A DNA stretch of 64,000 nucleotides from Shewanella xiamenensis (GTDB lineage Bacteria; Pseudomonadota; Gammaproteobacteria; Enterobacterales; Shewanellaceae). The position numbers and the translations under genes are program-made. Below the pieces are notes generated by a model. The model searched no databases. It was not told the DNA's origin and saw only the letters and a program-made list of their open reading frames with translations. Positions 49,182 to 58,225 of this stretch are shown in pieces; within the stretch, counting starts at the first letter, position 1; each line of letters starts with the position of its first letter. The stretch covers positions 1 through 64,000 of the forward strand of contig NZ_BMOP01000017.1 of the NCBI RefSeq assembly GCF_014647135.1. The letters run 5' to 3'.

Positions 49182-50057
49182 ATGAAAATATTAGTCACCG
49201 GAAGTAATGGCCAAGTAGGTAGCTGCGTAGCAACATTCTTAAACCAGATGCCAGAGATTGAATTTTTGGCTGTAAATCGTGAGCAGCTGGATATTACTAA
49301 CAGCGCAGCGGTAAGCAAGCTTGTTAATCAATTCAAACCTGATGCGATTATTAATGCAGCAGCGCATACGGCTGTTGATAAAGCAGAGCAAGAAGTCGAA
49401 CTTTCCTATGCGATAAATCGTGACGGCCCACAGTTTTTAGCTCAAGCAGCTAACCGTGTTGGTGCAACAATGTTGCATATCTCTACCGATTATGTATTCG
49501 CCGGTGATAAAAAGGGCGAATATCGAGAAGATGATGCGGTTGCACCGCAAGGCGTTTATGGTCAAAGTAAATTGGCCGGTGAACTAGCAGTGGCCGTAGC
49601 AAATCCACGCCATATAATCCTGCGAACTGCTTGGGTATTTTGCGAAACTGGTAATAACTTTGTAAAAACCATGCTTCGATTAGCGCAAACCCGTGATGAA
49701 CTAGGTGTGGTGAGCGACCAATTTGGTGGCCCCACCTATGCCGGTGATATTGCTGCTGCGTTAATTGTCATGGCCAAGGCACTCTATGCCGGTAGCGAGC
49801 AATATGGGGTGTATCATTTTTCTGGCATGCCACATGTGAGTTGGCAGAAATTTGCCGTTGAGATCTTCAAGCAAGCTCAGGCGCAGCAGCTATTGAGTAA
49901 AGAGATGCAGGTAAACGCCATTACCTCAGATCAATACCCAACTCCAGCTAAGCGTCCTGCAAACTCGAAACTGGATTGTAGTAAGATTGAGCAAACCTTT
50001 GGTATTAAGCCCAGCGATTGGCAGGCTGCACTAAATCAATTGACAAGCTATCAGTAA
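49182..50057 (+). CDS. rfbD: dTDP-4-dehydrorhamnose reductase RfbD (RmlD)
   Basis: Last step of dTDP-L-rhamnose synthesis. Dehydrogenase fold with GSNGQVGS at residues 7-14, STDYVFAG, and the catalytic YGQSK. 291 aa. The gene lies between rfbA and rfbC. Confidence 0.96.
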   Translation: MKILVTGSNGQVGSCVATFLNQMPEIEFLAVNREQLDITNSAAVSKLVNQFKPDAIINAAAHTAVDKAEQEVELSYAINRDGPQFLAQAANRVGATMLHISTDYVFAGDKKGEYREDDAVAPQGVYGQSKLAGELAVAVANPRHIILRTAWVFCETGNNFVKTMLRLAQTRDELGVVSDQFGGPTYAGDIAAALIVMAKALYAGSEQYGVYHFSGMPHVSWQKFAVEIFKQAQAQQLLSKEMQVNAITSDQYPTPAKRPANSKLDCSKIEQTFGIKPSDWQAALNQLTSYQ

Positions 50058-50085
50058 ATTAATTCAACATTAAGCATTCAACATT

Positions 50086-50643
50086 ATGTTAATCATCAAT
50101 ACAAAAATCACCGACGTAAAAATTATTGAACCAAAAGTCTTTGGCGATGAACGTGGCTTTTTCTTTGAAAGTTTTAACCAACAGCAATTTGAAGCCGCCG
50201 TCGGCTACCCTGTTAATTTTGTCCAAGATAACCACTCCAAATCTTCAAAAGGGGTATTGCGTGGCTTACATTACCAACTCTCACCCCATGCTCAGGGAAA
50301 GCTGGTACGTTGTGTTGTAGGTGAAGTATTCGATGTGGCAGTAGATATTCGAATGAGTTCCCCGACTTTTGGACAGTGGGTTGGTGTGCATCTTTCTGCT
50401 GAAAATAAACGCCAACTGTGGATCCCGGAGGGCTTTGCCCATGGTTTTGTCACCCTGAGCGATACAGCCGAATTTTTGTATAAGACTACTGATTTTTACC
50501 ATCGTGGCAGTGAAGGTGCTATTAGTTGGAATGATCCTGAATTGAACATTCAATGGCCTGTTAATGAGACATTTCTATCAGAAAAAGACCAACTGGCACA
50601 AACTTTTTCTCAATTCAAACAGGCATTTGAACATGCAAATTAA
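50086..50643 (+). CDS. rfbC: dTDP-4-dehydrorhamnose 3,5-epimerase RfbC (RmlC)
   Basis: Epimerises C3 and C5 of the 4-keto sugar. Cupin fold with ERGFFFESFNQ, VQDNHSKSSKGVLRGLHYQ (catalytic His in the last motif) and WIPEGFAHGFVTLS. 185 aa. It overlaps fdtA by 11 bases, joining the rhamnose and Fuc3NAc genes into one translated series. Confidence 0.96.
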   Translation: MLIINTKITDVKIIEPKVFGDERGFFFESFNQQQFEAAVGYPVNFVQDNHSKSSKGVLRGLHYQLSPHAQGKLVRCVVGEVFDVAVDIRMSSPTFGQWVGVHLSAENKRQLWIPEGFAHGFVTLSDTAEFLYKTTDFYHRGSEGAISWNDPELNIQWPVNETFLSEKDQLAQTFSQFKQAFEHAN

Positions 50644-51049
50644 GCTTATCCCTCTACAAGCCCATGGTGATGATCGTGGGTCATTAATTGCTTTAGAAGA
50701 GGGTAAAAACATCCCGTTCCCAGTTAAACGGGTCTACTACCTTTTTAAAACCAAAGAAGGCGTGAGCCGTGGTTTTCATGCCCATAAAACTCTTAAGCAA
50801 GTTGCTATTGTCGTTCGCGGCTCTTGCCGCTTTGTGCTCGATGACGGCAGTGAACGAGTTGAAGTGTTGCTTGATAATCCCGCCCAAGGTTTGTTGATTG
50901 AATCTTTTATGTGGCGGGAGATGTACGATTTCTCCGAAGACTGCGTGCTGATGGTGTTAGCTGATCAACTTTATGATGAGTCGGACTATATACGAGATTA
51001 TTCACAATTTATTGAGGCTGTAAGTAACTATGTTTATTCACCCGCTTAG
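50633..51049 (+). CDS. fdtA: dTDP-4-oxo-6-deoxyglucose 3,4-ketoisomerase (FdtA type)
   Basis: Cupin enzyme that moves the keto group from C4 to C3 of the RfbB product. The two active-site histidines are seen as His49 and His51 in GFHAHK. 138 aa counted from ATG 50633 (an upstream frame opening would lie inside rfbC). FdtA (galacto product) and QdtA (gluco) cannot be told apart by eye, so the final epimer is inferred. Confidence 0.9.
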   Translation: MQIKLIPLQAHGDDRGSLIALEEGKNIPFPVKRVYYLFKTKEGVSRGFHAHKTLKQVAIVVRGSCRFVLDDGSERVEVLLDNPAQGLLIESFMWREMYDFSEDCVLMVLADQLYDESDYIRDYSQFIEAVSNYVYSPA

Positions 51050-51491
51050 TGATGTACAAGCCTGTCAAATTGGTGAAGGCACTAGAGTATGGCAGTTCGC
51101 TGTTGTGCTCAAAGAGGCCACCATTGGCCGTGATTGTAATATTTGTGCCCATACCCTGATTGAAAATGATGTAGTACTAGGGGATAACGTCACCGTTAAA
51201 TCGGGTGTCTATATTTGGGATGGCACCACCATTGGTAATAACGTCTTCATCGGCCCCTGTGCCACCTTTACCAATGATAAAATGCCGCGATCCAAAGTAT
51301 ATCCTGAAGCGTTTGCTCGTATCACGATTGAAGACAACGCATCTATTGGTGCCAATGCGACCTTATTACCGGGCATTACCATTGGCAAACATGCCATGGT
51401 GGGTGCGGGGTGCGTCGTAACGAAAGATGTACCAGCTTACGCAGTGGTAGTGGGTAATCCGGCAAAAATTATTAAATATATAGAGCAGTAA
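51030..51491 (+). CDS. Left-handed beta-helix N-acyltransferase (FdtC/QdtC-like)
   Basis: Hexapeptide-repeat transferase, 153 aa, with repeating I/V/L-G-x-x-V/C-x turns ([57 protein letters not shown]). Between the ketoisomerase and aminotransferase it is expected to acetylate the 3-amino sugar to dTDP-Fuc3NAc or Qui3NAc. It overlaps fdtA by 20 bases. Confidence 0.88.
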   Translation: MFIHPLSDVQACQIGEGTRVWQFAVVLKEATIGRDCNICAHTLIENDVVLGDNVTVKSGVYIWDGTTIGNNVFIGPCATFTNDKMPRSKVYPEAFARITIEDNASIGANATLLPGITIGKHAMVGAGCVVTKDVPAYAVVVGNPAKIIKYIEQ

Positions 51492-51492
51492 T

Positions 51493-52653
51493 ATGATTAA
51501 TTTTTTAGATTTAAAAGCCATTAACAACCAATATCAGCAAGAACTGAAAGATGCTTGTGCACGGGTTATCGATTCTGGTTGGTATATTATGGGCAATGAG
51601 CTGACCCAATTTGAAACTGAGTTTGCTGCTTATTGCGGTACTAAACATGCGATTGGTGTGGCCAATGGGCTGGATGCATTAATTCTCACCCTGCGTGCAT
51701 GGAAGGAATTAGGTAAACTGCAAGCCGGTGACGAAGTGATTGTTCAAGCCAATACCTATATCGCTTCTGTGCTGGCCATCACCGAGAATGATTTGGTGCC
51801 AGTGTTGGTTGAGCCAAACCCTGCCAGCTATAATCTCGACCTGGCCATACTGACTGCTGCTATTACCCCTAAAACTAAAGCCATTTTGCCGGTGCATTTA
51901 TATGGCCAGTTGTGCCCGATGCCAGAAATTATGGCAATTGCTAAAGAGCACAACTTATTAGTGCTTGAAGACTGCGCCCAATCTCATGGTGCAGAGATCA
52001 ACGGTAAGCGTGCCGGTAACTGGGGCGATGCCGCTGGCTTTAGCTTTTATCCAGGCAAAAACCTCGGTGCCCTTGGCGATGCTGGTGCGATCACCACTAA
52101 TAACGATGAACTAGCACAAACCCTCAAAGCACTGCGCAACTATGGTTCTCATAAAAAGTATGAAAACCTTTATCAAGGCGTAAATAGCCGCCTCGATGAA
52201 ATGCAAGCTGCAATGTTACGAGTTAAGTTGCGCCATTTAGAGGCCGAAACCGTCCGCCGCCAACAAATCGCTGCTATGTATTGTGAGGGTATCAATAACC
52301 CGCGCATCGCATTACCACTTAACGTCGCTTTCACCACTAACAATTCACAACTAACAACTAACAACTCAACACTCAGCATTCAACATTACAAACAACACGT
52401 TTGGCATTTGTTTGTGGTTCGTTGTGAAAACCGTGAAGCATTGCAACAGCATTTAACAGACAATGGGGTTCAAACCTTAATTCATTATCCGATTCCTCCG
52501 CATAAACAGCATGCGTATCGCCAATATGCCGAAATTCAGCTGCCGTTGACCGAACAGATCCATCAACAGGTGCTCTCTATTCCGCTTGACCCCACCATGA
52601 GTGATGAAGCTGTGAAGCAAGTAATTGCGGCAATGAATGAGTTTAAGGGATAA
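51493..52653 (+). CDS. fdtB: dTDP-3-amino-3,6-dideoxyhexose aminotransferase (FdtB type)
   Basis: PLP-dependent DegT/DnrJ/EryC1 enzyme that aminates C3 of the sugar. Schiff-base Lys189 is in [12 protein letters not shown]; also [11 protein letters not shown] and HLYGQLCPM. 386 aa, somewhat longer than related enzymes. The excess maps to about residues 280-298, a low-complexity Asn/Thr/Ser stretch ([16 protein letters not shown]) just before the conserved HVWHLF. Its DNA (about 52330-52390) copies intergenic repeat sequence seen elsewhere in this operon. It is the last gene with the composition of the upstream genes. Confidence 0.93.
   Translation: MINFLDLKAINNQYQQELKDACARVIDSGWYIMGNELTQFETEFAAYCGTKHAIGVANGLDALILTLRAWKELGKLQAGDEVIVQANTYIASVLAITENDLVPVLVEPNPASYNLDLAILTAAITPKTKAILPVHLYGQLCPMPEIMAIAKEHNLLVLEDCAQSHGAEINGKRAGNWGDAAGFSFYPGKNLGALGDAGAITTNNDELAQTLKALRNYGSHKKYENLYQGVNSRLDEMQAAMLRVKLRHLEAETVRRQQIAAMYCEGINNPRIALPLNVAFTTNNSQLTTNNSTLSIQHYKQHVWHLFVVRCENREALQQHLTDNGVQTLIHYPIPPHKQHAYRQYAEIQLPLTEQIHQQVLSIPLDPTMSDEAVKQVIAAMNEFKG
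52331..52390 (+). repeat. Intergenic-type repeat absorbed into fdtB
   Basis: The run contains tandem AACAACTAAC-like units, then an 11-mer shared with 49140-49150 and a 13-mer, GCATTCAACATTA (52376-52388), identical to 50074-50086 before rfbC. It is open in frame and encodes the extra Asn/Thr-rich loop. Confidence 0.75.
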
Positions 52654-52655
52654 CG

Positions 52656-53960
52656 ATGCTAGCTTTGCTAAGAAAAATATTGCCGATACAAGTAAAAAAC
52701 GCTATCAGACCAGTTAAAAATAATTTTATAGATCCATTGTTAAAAACAATTTTATTTCATTGGATGCAAAAAAAACATAACGCCTTGATAAAAAGTAAAA
52801 AGGGGAAGAAGCGACTGCGGGTTGTCTTTTTGGTTATCCACCGCAGCGTATGGAAAGTTGATAGTGTTTTTCAAAAAATGCTAAGTGACCCACTGTTTGA
52901 ACCGATAATTTTAGTTTGTCCATATACTAATTATGGCGACGATCGAATGTGGGATGACTTAAATGAAACATATGAGTATTTTAACAACAAGGGTTATAAA
53001 ACAATATCATCTTACGATCAAAACACTGGTACTTTTTTGGATTTGGCTGAGCTTGGACCGGATATTGTTTTTTTTACTAATCCGCATAAATTAACTATGC
53101 GGCAGTACTATGAAGATGCATATCTAAAGTATTTGACATGTTATGTACCTTATAGTTTTGATGTATCTAGATATGAAAATTACCAAGCGCAGTATAATCA
53201 ATGTTTCCATAATGCAATGTGGCGAATTTTTGCACCTCATAATGAGGGGTTAAATATATTTAAACAATACAGCCAAGCAAAGGGGAAAAATGTTATTTTA
53301 ACTGGTTATCCATTTATCGAGACAATTGCAAACGCTAAAGATGACCGTTTTGTATGGAAAAAACAAAGTAAGATAAAAAAGAAAATCATCTGGGCGCCTC
53401 ATCACACAATTGATATGCCAAGCTTGCCATATGCTAGCTTTTTAAAAATTGCCTGCTTTATGCAACAAATGGCTATTAAATTTTCAGAAGATGTACAGTT
53501 TGCGTTTAAACCTCACCCAATATTAAAGTCAAAACTTTATAATCATTCTGATTGGGGGAGAGAAAAAACTGATTTTTTTTACTCATTTTGGAACACTTCA
53601 GAAAACACACAATATTGTGAAGGTGAGTATACGTCTCTTTTTTTTCATTCCGATGCAATGATTCATGATAGTGGTTCTTTTTTAGCTGAGTATCTGTTTG
53701 TAAAAAAAACAGTTTTATATACGTCTAATTTAGAACCTAGTTACATGCGGGGATTTTATAATGACTTTGGATTGATAGCCCTCGATTCACACTTTATTGC
53801 CGCAGGCTTGGACCAACAAAACGAAATTGAAATGTTTATAAAAAAAATAATAGATGGGCATCTAGAAATAAATAAAAAACATAGTGATTTTATTGACGCT
53901 AATCAGATGAGCTATGATGCGAGTGATCGAATTTTGAGCTCCTTAAAGAAAGCTTTTTAA
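52656..53960 (+). CDS. CDP-glycerol glycerophosphotransferase family protein (TagF/TagB-like)
   Basis: GT-B fold transferase expected to move glycerol phosphate from CDP-glycerol to a sugar. Family marks: IIWAPHHTID (about residues 245-255), VQFAFKPHP (about 280-288) and MIHDSGSFLAEYL (about 328-340). 434 aa. A TagD-like cytidylyltransferase two genes on would make the CDP-glycerol. The DNA is clearly more AT-rich than the rfb/fdt genes before it. Confidence 0.83.
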   Translation: MLALLRKILPIQVKNAIRPVKNNFIDPLLKTILFHWMQKKHNALIKSKKGKKRLRVVFLVIHRSVWKVDSVFQKMLSDPLFEPIILVCPYTNYGDDRMWDDLNETYEYFNNKGYKTISSYDQNTGTFLDLAELGPDIVFFTNPHKLTMRQYYEDAYLKYLTCYVPYSFDVSRYENYQAQYNQCFHNAMWRIFAPHNEGLNIFKQYSQAKGKNVILTGYPFIETIANAKDDRFVWKKQSKIKKKIIWAPHHTIDMPSLPYASFLKIACFMQQMAIKFSEDVQFAFKPHPILKSKLYNHSDWGREKTDFFYSFWNTSENTQYCEGEYTSLFFHSDAMIHDSGSFLAEYLFVKKTVLYTSNLEPSYMRGFYNDFGLIALDSHFIAAGLDQQNEIEMFIKKIIDGHLEINKKHSDFIDANQMSYDASDRILSSLKKAF

Positions 53961-54020
53961 ATTAGGTCTCTCTCACTAAAGGCAAATTATATTTGCAATG
54001 AATTTATTGAGGTTTTACTG

Positions 54021-55541
54021 ATGTGTGGTTTTTTTATTTCAAACAGCTCGAAAATAAATAAAGTTCATGAACCTATAATAGAGCGTTGCCTGCGCTTCAG
54101 AGGGCCTGATGGTTCATCTGGATTAATAGAATACAATGGATGGAAAGCATACCATTCTAGATTATCTATTATCGACCTTGCTGCGGGTGTAAATCAGCCG
54201 ATGAAAGATGAGCTTGGCGGTATGCTTGTCTTTAATGGGGAAATTCTTAATTACAAAGAGTTAGGTTATAAATACTTTGAAACTGAATTTCACAGTGATA
54301 CAAAGTTGTTAAGTGAGTTGCTTAGCCAGCAAAAATTATCAGTTGCGGAATTAGATGGTTTTTTTGCATTCGTATATATAAATGCGGAAGGAAAATTAAT
54401 ACATGCGGTTAGGGATCAGTTTGGTGTAAAACCACTTTTTTTTCATGAAGATGAAAATGGTATTTCATTCAGTTCTGAGCCTAGTGTTTTCAATAAGTTA
54501 TTTGAATGTGACGTAAGTAGTGATGCGGTTGATGAGTATTATGCCACTAGAGCACCAATATTTTCAGGCTCTTATTTTTTAGGTGTAAGTTCACTTGAGC
54601 CTGGTTCGTGTTCTGTTACTGGTCAGTATTTTGATTGCGCTAAATATTTGAATTCAGCATATGAAAATTTATCAATTAGCAATATTGAACAAGCTTTGAC
54701 AAAAGGGGTTTCAAGCCGCTTAGTGTCAGATGCCCCAGTTGGATTGTTATTGAGTCGGGGAGTTGATAGTAATTTACTACGCCATATAGGTAAATTTTCA
54801 AACTATTACACCATCGGATTTTCTGGTGATGAGGATATTGAATACTTGAAAAGCCAAGATATTCAAGGTTTGACTGCTGTCGAGTGTTCACCAGAGGAGT
54901 ATAAGGTGGCATTTGAATACCTACTTGAATTACGCGGTGAACCAATGTCAGTACCTAATGAGGTATTGCTATATATAATAGCGAAAAAAGCAGCAACGGA
55001 TGGTGTTAAGGTTCTTTTGTCTGGTGAAGGTGCGGATGAATTTTTTGGTGGCTATGACAGAATTTTCCAGTGGGCGTTAAATGCTAAAGAGTTTAATTTG
55101 GATGAATTCCTAAGCAGGTACTGTTATATAAAACCAGAAAAAAAATCAAAACTTTATAATAGATTCTCTTCATTATTTGAAGAAGTTGAGTTTAACTCTG
55201 TGTTTGAAACTGTACGTTGGTTTTTTATAAAGTACCATATGCCTGTTTTGTTTAGGCGGTTAGATTTTTCCTTAATGGCTGCGGGCGTTGAAGGTCGGGA
55301 ACCAATTGCCAATATGCATACATTTATTGAAGCTGTGAAAATTTCACCACAAGAGTTAATGGGTGAAACATTAGGTAAATTACCATTAAGAAATATTTTA
55401 AGTAAATTCATGGGGCAGGCGTTTGCTTACGAGAAAAAAGTTGGCTTCCCTGTTGATTTGACAAAAGTATTTGATAACTACGAATCATCAACATCATATG
55501 AATTGTGGTTTAAAGAGAACTTAAAGGTGCTGAAAAAATGA
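54021..55541 (+). CDS. Asparagine-synthase-like glutamine amidotransferase
   Basis: N-terminal class II glutaminase domain with catalytic Cys2 (MCGFF) and FRGPDGS, and C-terminal ATP-pyrophosphatase domain. In surface loci such proteins amidate uronic or amino-acid substituents. The ATP-binding loop reads SRGVDS (245-250) where the family has SGG-x-DS: the second position is Arg, from a CGG codon, one base from GGG. GEGADEFFGGYDRI is kept. 506 aa, shorter than housekeeping AsnB. Whether it is still active is open. Confidence 0.88.
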   Translation: MCGFFISNSSKINKVHEPIIERCLRFRGPDGSSGLIEYNGWKAYHSRLSIIDLAAGVNQPMKDELGGMLVFNGEILNYKELGYKYFETEFHSDTKLLSELLSQQKLSVAELDGFFAFVYINAEGKLIHAVRDQFGVKPLFFHEDENGISFSSEPSVFNKLFECDVSSDAVDEYYATRAPIFSGSYFLGVSSLEPGSCSVTGQYFDCAKYLNSAYENLSISNIEQALTKGVSSRLVSDAPVGLLLSRGVDSNLLRHIGKFSNYYTIGFSGDEDIEYLKSQDIQGLTAVECSPEEYKVAFEYLLELRGEPMSVPNEVLLYIIAKKAATDGVKVLLSGEGADEFFGGYDRIFQWALNAKEFNLDEFLSRYCYIKPEKKSKLYNRFSSLFEEVEFNSVFETVRWFFIKYHMPVLFRRLDFSLMAAGVEGREPIANMHTFIEAVKISPQELMGETLGKLPLRNILSKFMGQAFAYEKKVGFPVDLTKVFDNYESSTSYELWFKENLKVLKK

Positions 55542-55963
55542 TAATTGGATATACAAGTGGGGTTTATGATCTGTTTCATATAGGTCACGTTAATATTTTG
55601 CGAAATGCAAAAGCTATGTGTGATAAGTTAGTCGTAGGTGTGACAGTTGATGAATTGGTTTCATATAAAGGAAAGCAGCCTGTAATTCCATATCACGAAC
55701 GTATTGAAGTGGTGCGTGCATGTAGGTATGTAGATGTTGCGGTGCCCCAAAACAATATGGATAAAGCGGCTGCGGCAAAGAAAAATCATGCAAGTTATTT
55801 ATTTGTAGGTGACGATTGGTATGAAACAGAGAAATGGAAACAGCACGAAATGGAATTAGCTGAGGTAGGCTGTAAAGTAATTTACTTTCCTTATACACAG
55901 GGTACTTCAAGCACTTTAATCAATAACACACTAAAAAGCTTAAGAGAATCAGAACTTAAATGA
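55538..55963 (+). CDS. Glycerol-3-phosphate cytidylyltransferase (TagD-like)
   Basis: Makes CDP-glycerol from CTP and glycerol-3-phosphate. Nucleotidyltransferase motif HIGH (residues 14-17) follows GVYDLF; the C-terminal signature GTSSTLI resembles the family's RTxGxSTT. 141 aa. It overlaps the amidotransferase stop by four bases. Pairing with the TagF/TagB-like gene supports CDP-glycerol; other CDP-polyols (ribitol) are less likely at this length. Confidence 0.85.
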   Translation: MIIGYTSGVYDLFHIGHVNILRNAKAMCDKLVVGVTVDELVSYKGKQPVIPYHERIEVVRACRYVDVAVPQNNMDKAAAAKKNHASYLFVGDDWYETEKWKQHEMELAEVGCKVIYFPYTQGTSSTLINNTLKSLRESELK

Positions 55964-56000
55964 TTACAACCCCAAATCATAAATATTTTAGCCAAACAGC

Positions 56001-57428
56001 ATGTCATTAAAAGCAAAGGCATTATCTGGTCTAGTCTGGAGCGCTTCAGATAAATTAATAACCCAATTTGGCTACTTTGCAGTTACCTTGTACATTGCAA
56101 AGCAAATTGGACCCGAAGCGTTCGGCCTAATTGGTATGTTGACCATTTTTATGCTGTTGACGGAAAGCGTGATTAGTAATGGTTTTTCACAAGCCTTGGT
56201 ACAACGTAGCAAGCAACTGACGGAAGCGGACGCATCAACGGTTTTCTATATTAACTTAGTGTGGGGCGTGTTTATTTATGCGGTGCTGTTTGTCACAGCA
56301 CCGTTGATTGCACAGTTTTATCAAAAGCCTGAGTTGGTAGATATTGCTAGATGGCTATTTCTTATTGTGATCATCAACTCATTAACCGTTGTGGTTAGAG
56401 CAAAGTTAACTATCAAGGTGGATTTTAAAAGCCAAGCAATCTCTGGTTTATTTGCCACATTGTTGAGCGCACCGATTGCGATTCATTTAGCACAACAAGG
56501 TTATAGTTATTGGTCATTCGTTTGGTTACTGTTGATTAAAGCGGTTGTATTAAATATCAGCTTATGGTGTTTTTCACGTTGGTATCCACAAGCCATTTTT
56601 TCTAAAGACTCTTTTTATCGTCTTTTTAAATTTGGTTCTAATTTAATGCTTGCGGGTTTTATTGCTACGTTGGTTAATAACTTATACATCGCATTGATCG
56701 GGCGTTATTTCAATGCCGCTAATGTAGGTTACTTTACTCAAGCAACAAACATCACTAACTTTTTGTCGCAATTTATATCATCTACTTTACAGGGGGTGAC
56801 CTATCCAATCCTCACTTCTGTTAAAGAAGATCGAGAAAAATTAATAAGAATTTATAAACAGCTGATTACTGCTACCTGTTTGATATCATTACCAGCGCTA
56901 GTTGGATTCTGTGCTGTAGCAGAAGATTTCGTATTATTATTTTTAGATGAAGAATGGTTATCTGCAGTGCCAGTGATTCAATTATTGTGTATTGCTCGGA
57001 TGATAACACCTATTAGTGCTATCAATATGAATATCTTGAATGCAGTAGGGCGTTCAGATCTTTTTTTAAAGATTGATTTGAGTAAGTTACCAATGACTTT
57101 AACTGCGCTGTATATTGCTATACCATATGGTATTATTGGTATAGCATGGGGCATGTTAGTAACTAGCTTGGTTTCATTTTTTATTAATGCATATTATCCG
57201 GGAAAATTGTTTAGTTTTGGTGCTACAAAACAACTAAATATTTGTGTAAAAATCTTTATTTCAACAATAGTTATGTACTCTGTAGTCATTTTTATAAATC
57301 TAGATAGTTTAGCGATTAGTCTAATACTGAAAATTTTAATAGGTATAATAGTTTACCCATTGACACTGTTACTGTTACGAGAGCCGACGATGTTATCTTT
57401 TTTTCATAAGTATATAAAAGTAACTTGA
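56001..57428 (+). CDS. wzx: Polysaccharide flippase Wzx (PST/WzxC type)
   Basis: Membrane protein (475 aa, about 12-14 helices) that moves lipid-linked repeat units across the inner membrane. The N-terminus SLKAKALSGLVWSASDKLITQFG and the following EAFGLIGMLTIF are typical of the polysaccharide transporter (PST) family. The first ~800 bases look less AT-rich than the last ~400, so the gene may be a recombinant. No wzx-like gene is elsewhere in the window. Confidence 0.9.
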   Translation: MSLKAKALSGLVWSASDKLITQFGYFAVTLYIAKQIGPEAFGLIGMLTIFMLLTESVISNGFSQALVQRSKQLTEADASTVFYINLVWGVFIYAVLFVTAPLIAQFYQKPELVDIARWLFLIVIINSLTVVVRAKLTIKVDFKSQAISGLFATLLSAPIAIHLAQQGYSYWSFVWLLLIKAVVLNISLWCFSRWYPQAIFSKDSFYRLFKFGSNLMLAGFIATLVNNLYIALIGRYFNAANVGYFTQATNITNFLSQFISSTLQGVTYPILTSVKEDREKLIRIYKQLITATCLISLPALVGFCAVAEDFVLLFLDEEWLSAVPVIQLLCIARMITPISAINMNILNAVGRSDLFLKIDLSKLPMTLTALYIAIPYGIIGIAWGMLVTSLVSFFINAYYPGKLFSFGATKQLNICVKIFISTIVMYSVVIFINLDSLAISLILKILIGIIVYPLTLLLLREPTMLSFFHKYIKVT

Positions 57429-58225
57429 TTTATCAATCTAATGTTACTTTTTAAAAATTTTAACGAAAAAATCATTATATCTGGCAGTAGTAATTTTTAT
57501 CTTGGTTATGTCATTGCTTTAAAAAATTTCATATGATCACCTATAAAATGGAATTAAAAGTGATAATTGTTAGTTCTTTTTGCAAATTATTATTCTTCCT
57601 GTTGGCGCGTTTTTAATTTATTAAAATAAAAAGCTTAGTAATATAATATCTTAATCTTGGTGCTTTAAGCTTTAATTTTAATATGAAGAATTATTAGGTT
57701 TTAGAACTATATACTCAGATAGATCACATCTTCTTAGTTGTATTATTAGAACTCCATCTATCAGTCATCTATTATGATGTAGTATTAAAAGGGTGGTGTG
57801 TGATACTGTCATTATGCGAATATTAAGATCTGCGGTGTAATAGACTTTCGTCCTGCTGTGATTTTGTAGAGACACTGAGATTGACGAAAATATAAATAAA
57901 ATGATCTACACAATAAAATAAGAAACTCGAGATCAATTGTCGGTGTAGAATACATACGTACTGGAATGGAAAATTCCACAGCTAATTTTAATTAGCCGTT
58001 TGATAGACTATTTTAAATAAAACTTTACTGCTTGTATTGATGTTTTCTCCATGTTATTCGATATGTTGAAACTATAAGTTTTTAAAAAAACCTAATGATT
58101 TATTAAGTTAAATTATGACTTTAATATCCGGCGATGTCACTGTGTGAGCAAATAGTCAAAGTATCTTTTAGGTCGTAGGGTTATTTTAAGTTGCATTCTA
58201 ATGTATTTTAACAATGGGTTGGTGA
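57429..58225 (+). other. 797-base AT-rich stretch without a credible gene
   Basis: No open frame of useful length on either strand and no transposase remnant that I can recognise. It holds a small hairpin (GCTAATT/AATTAGC near 57979) and several long A/T runs. It could be decayed coding sequence, or a promoter region for the genes after it. Confidence 0.6.
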
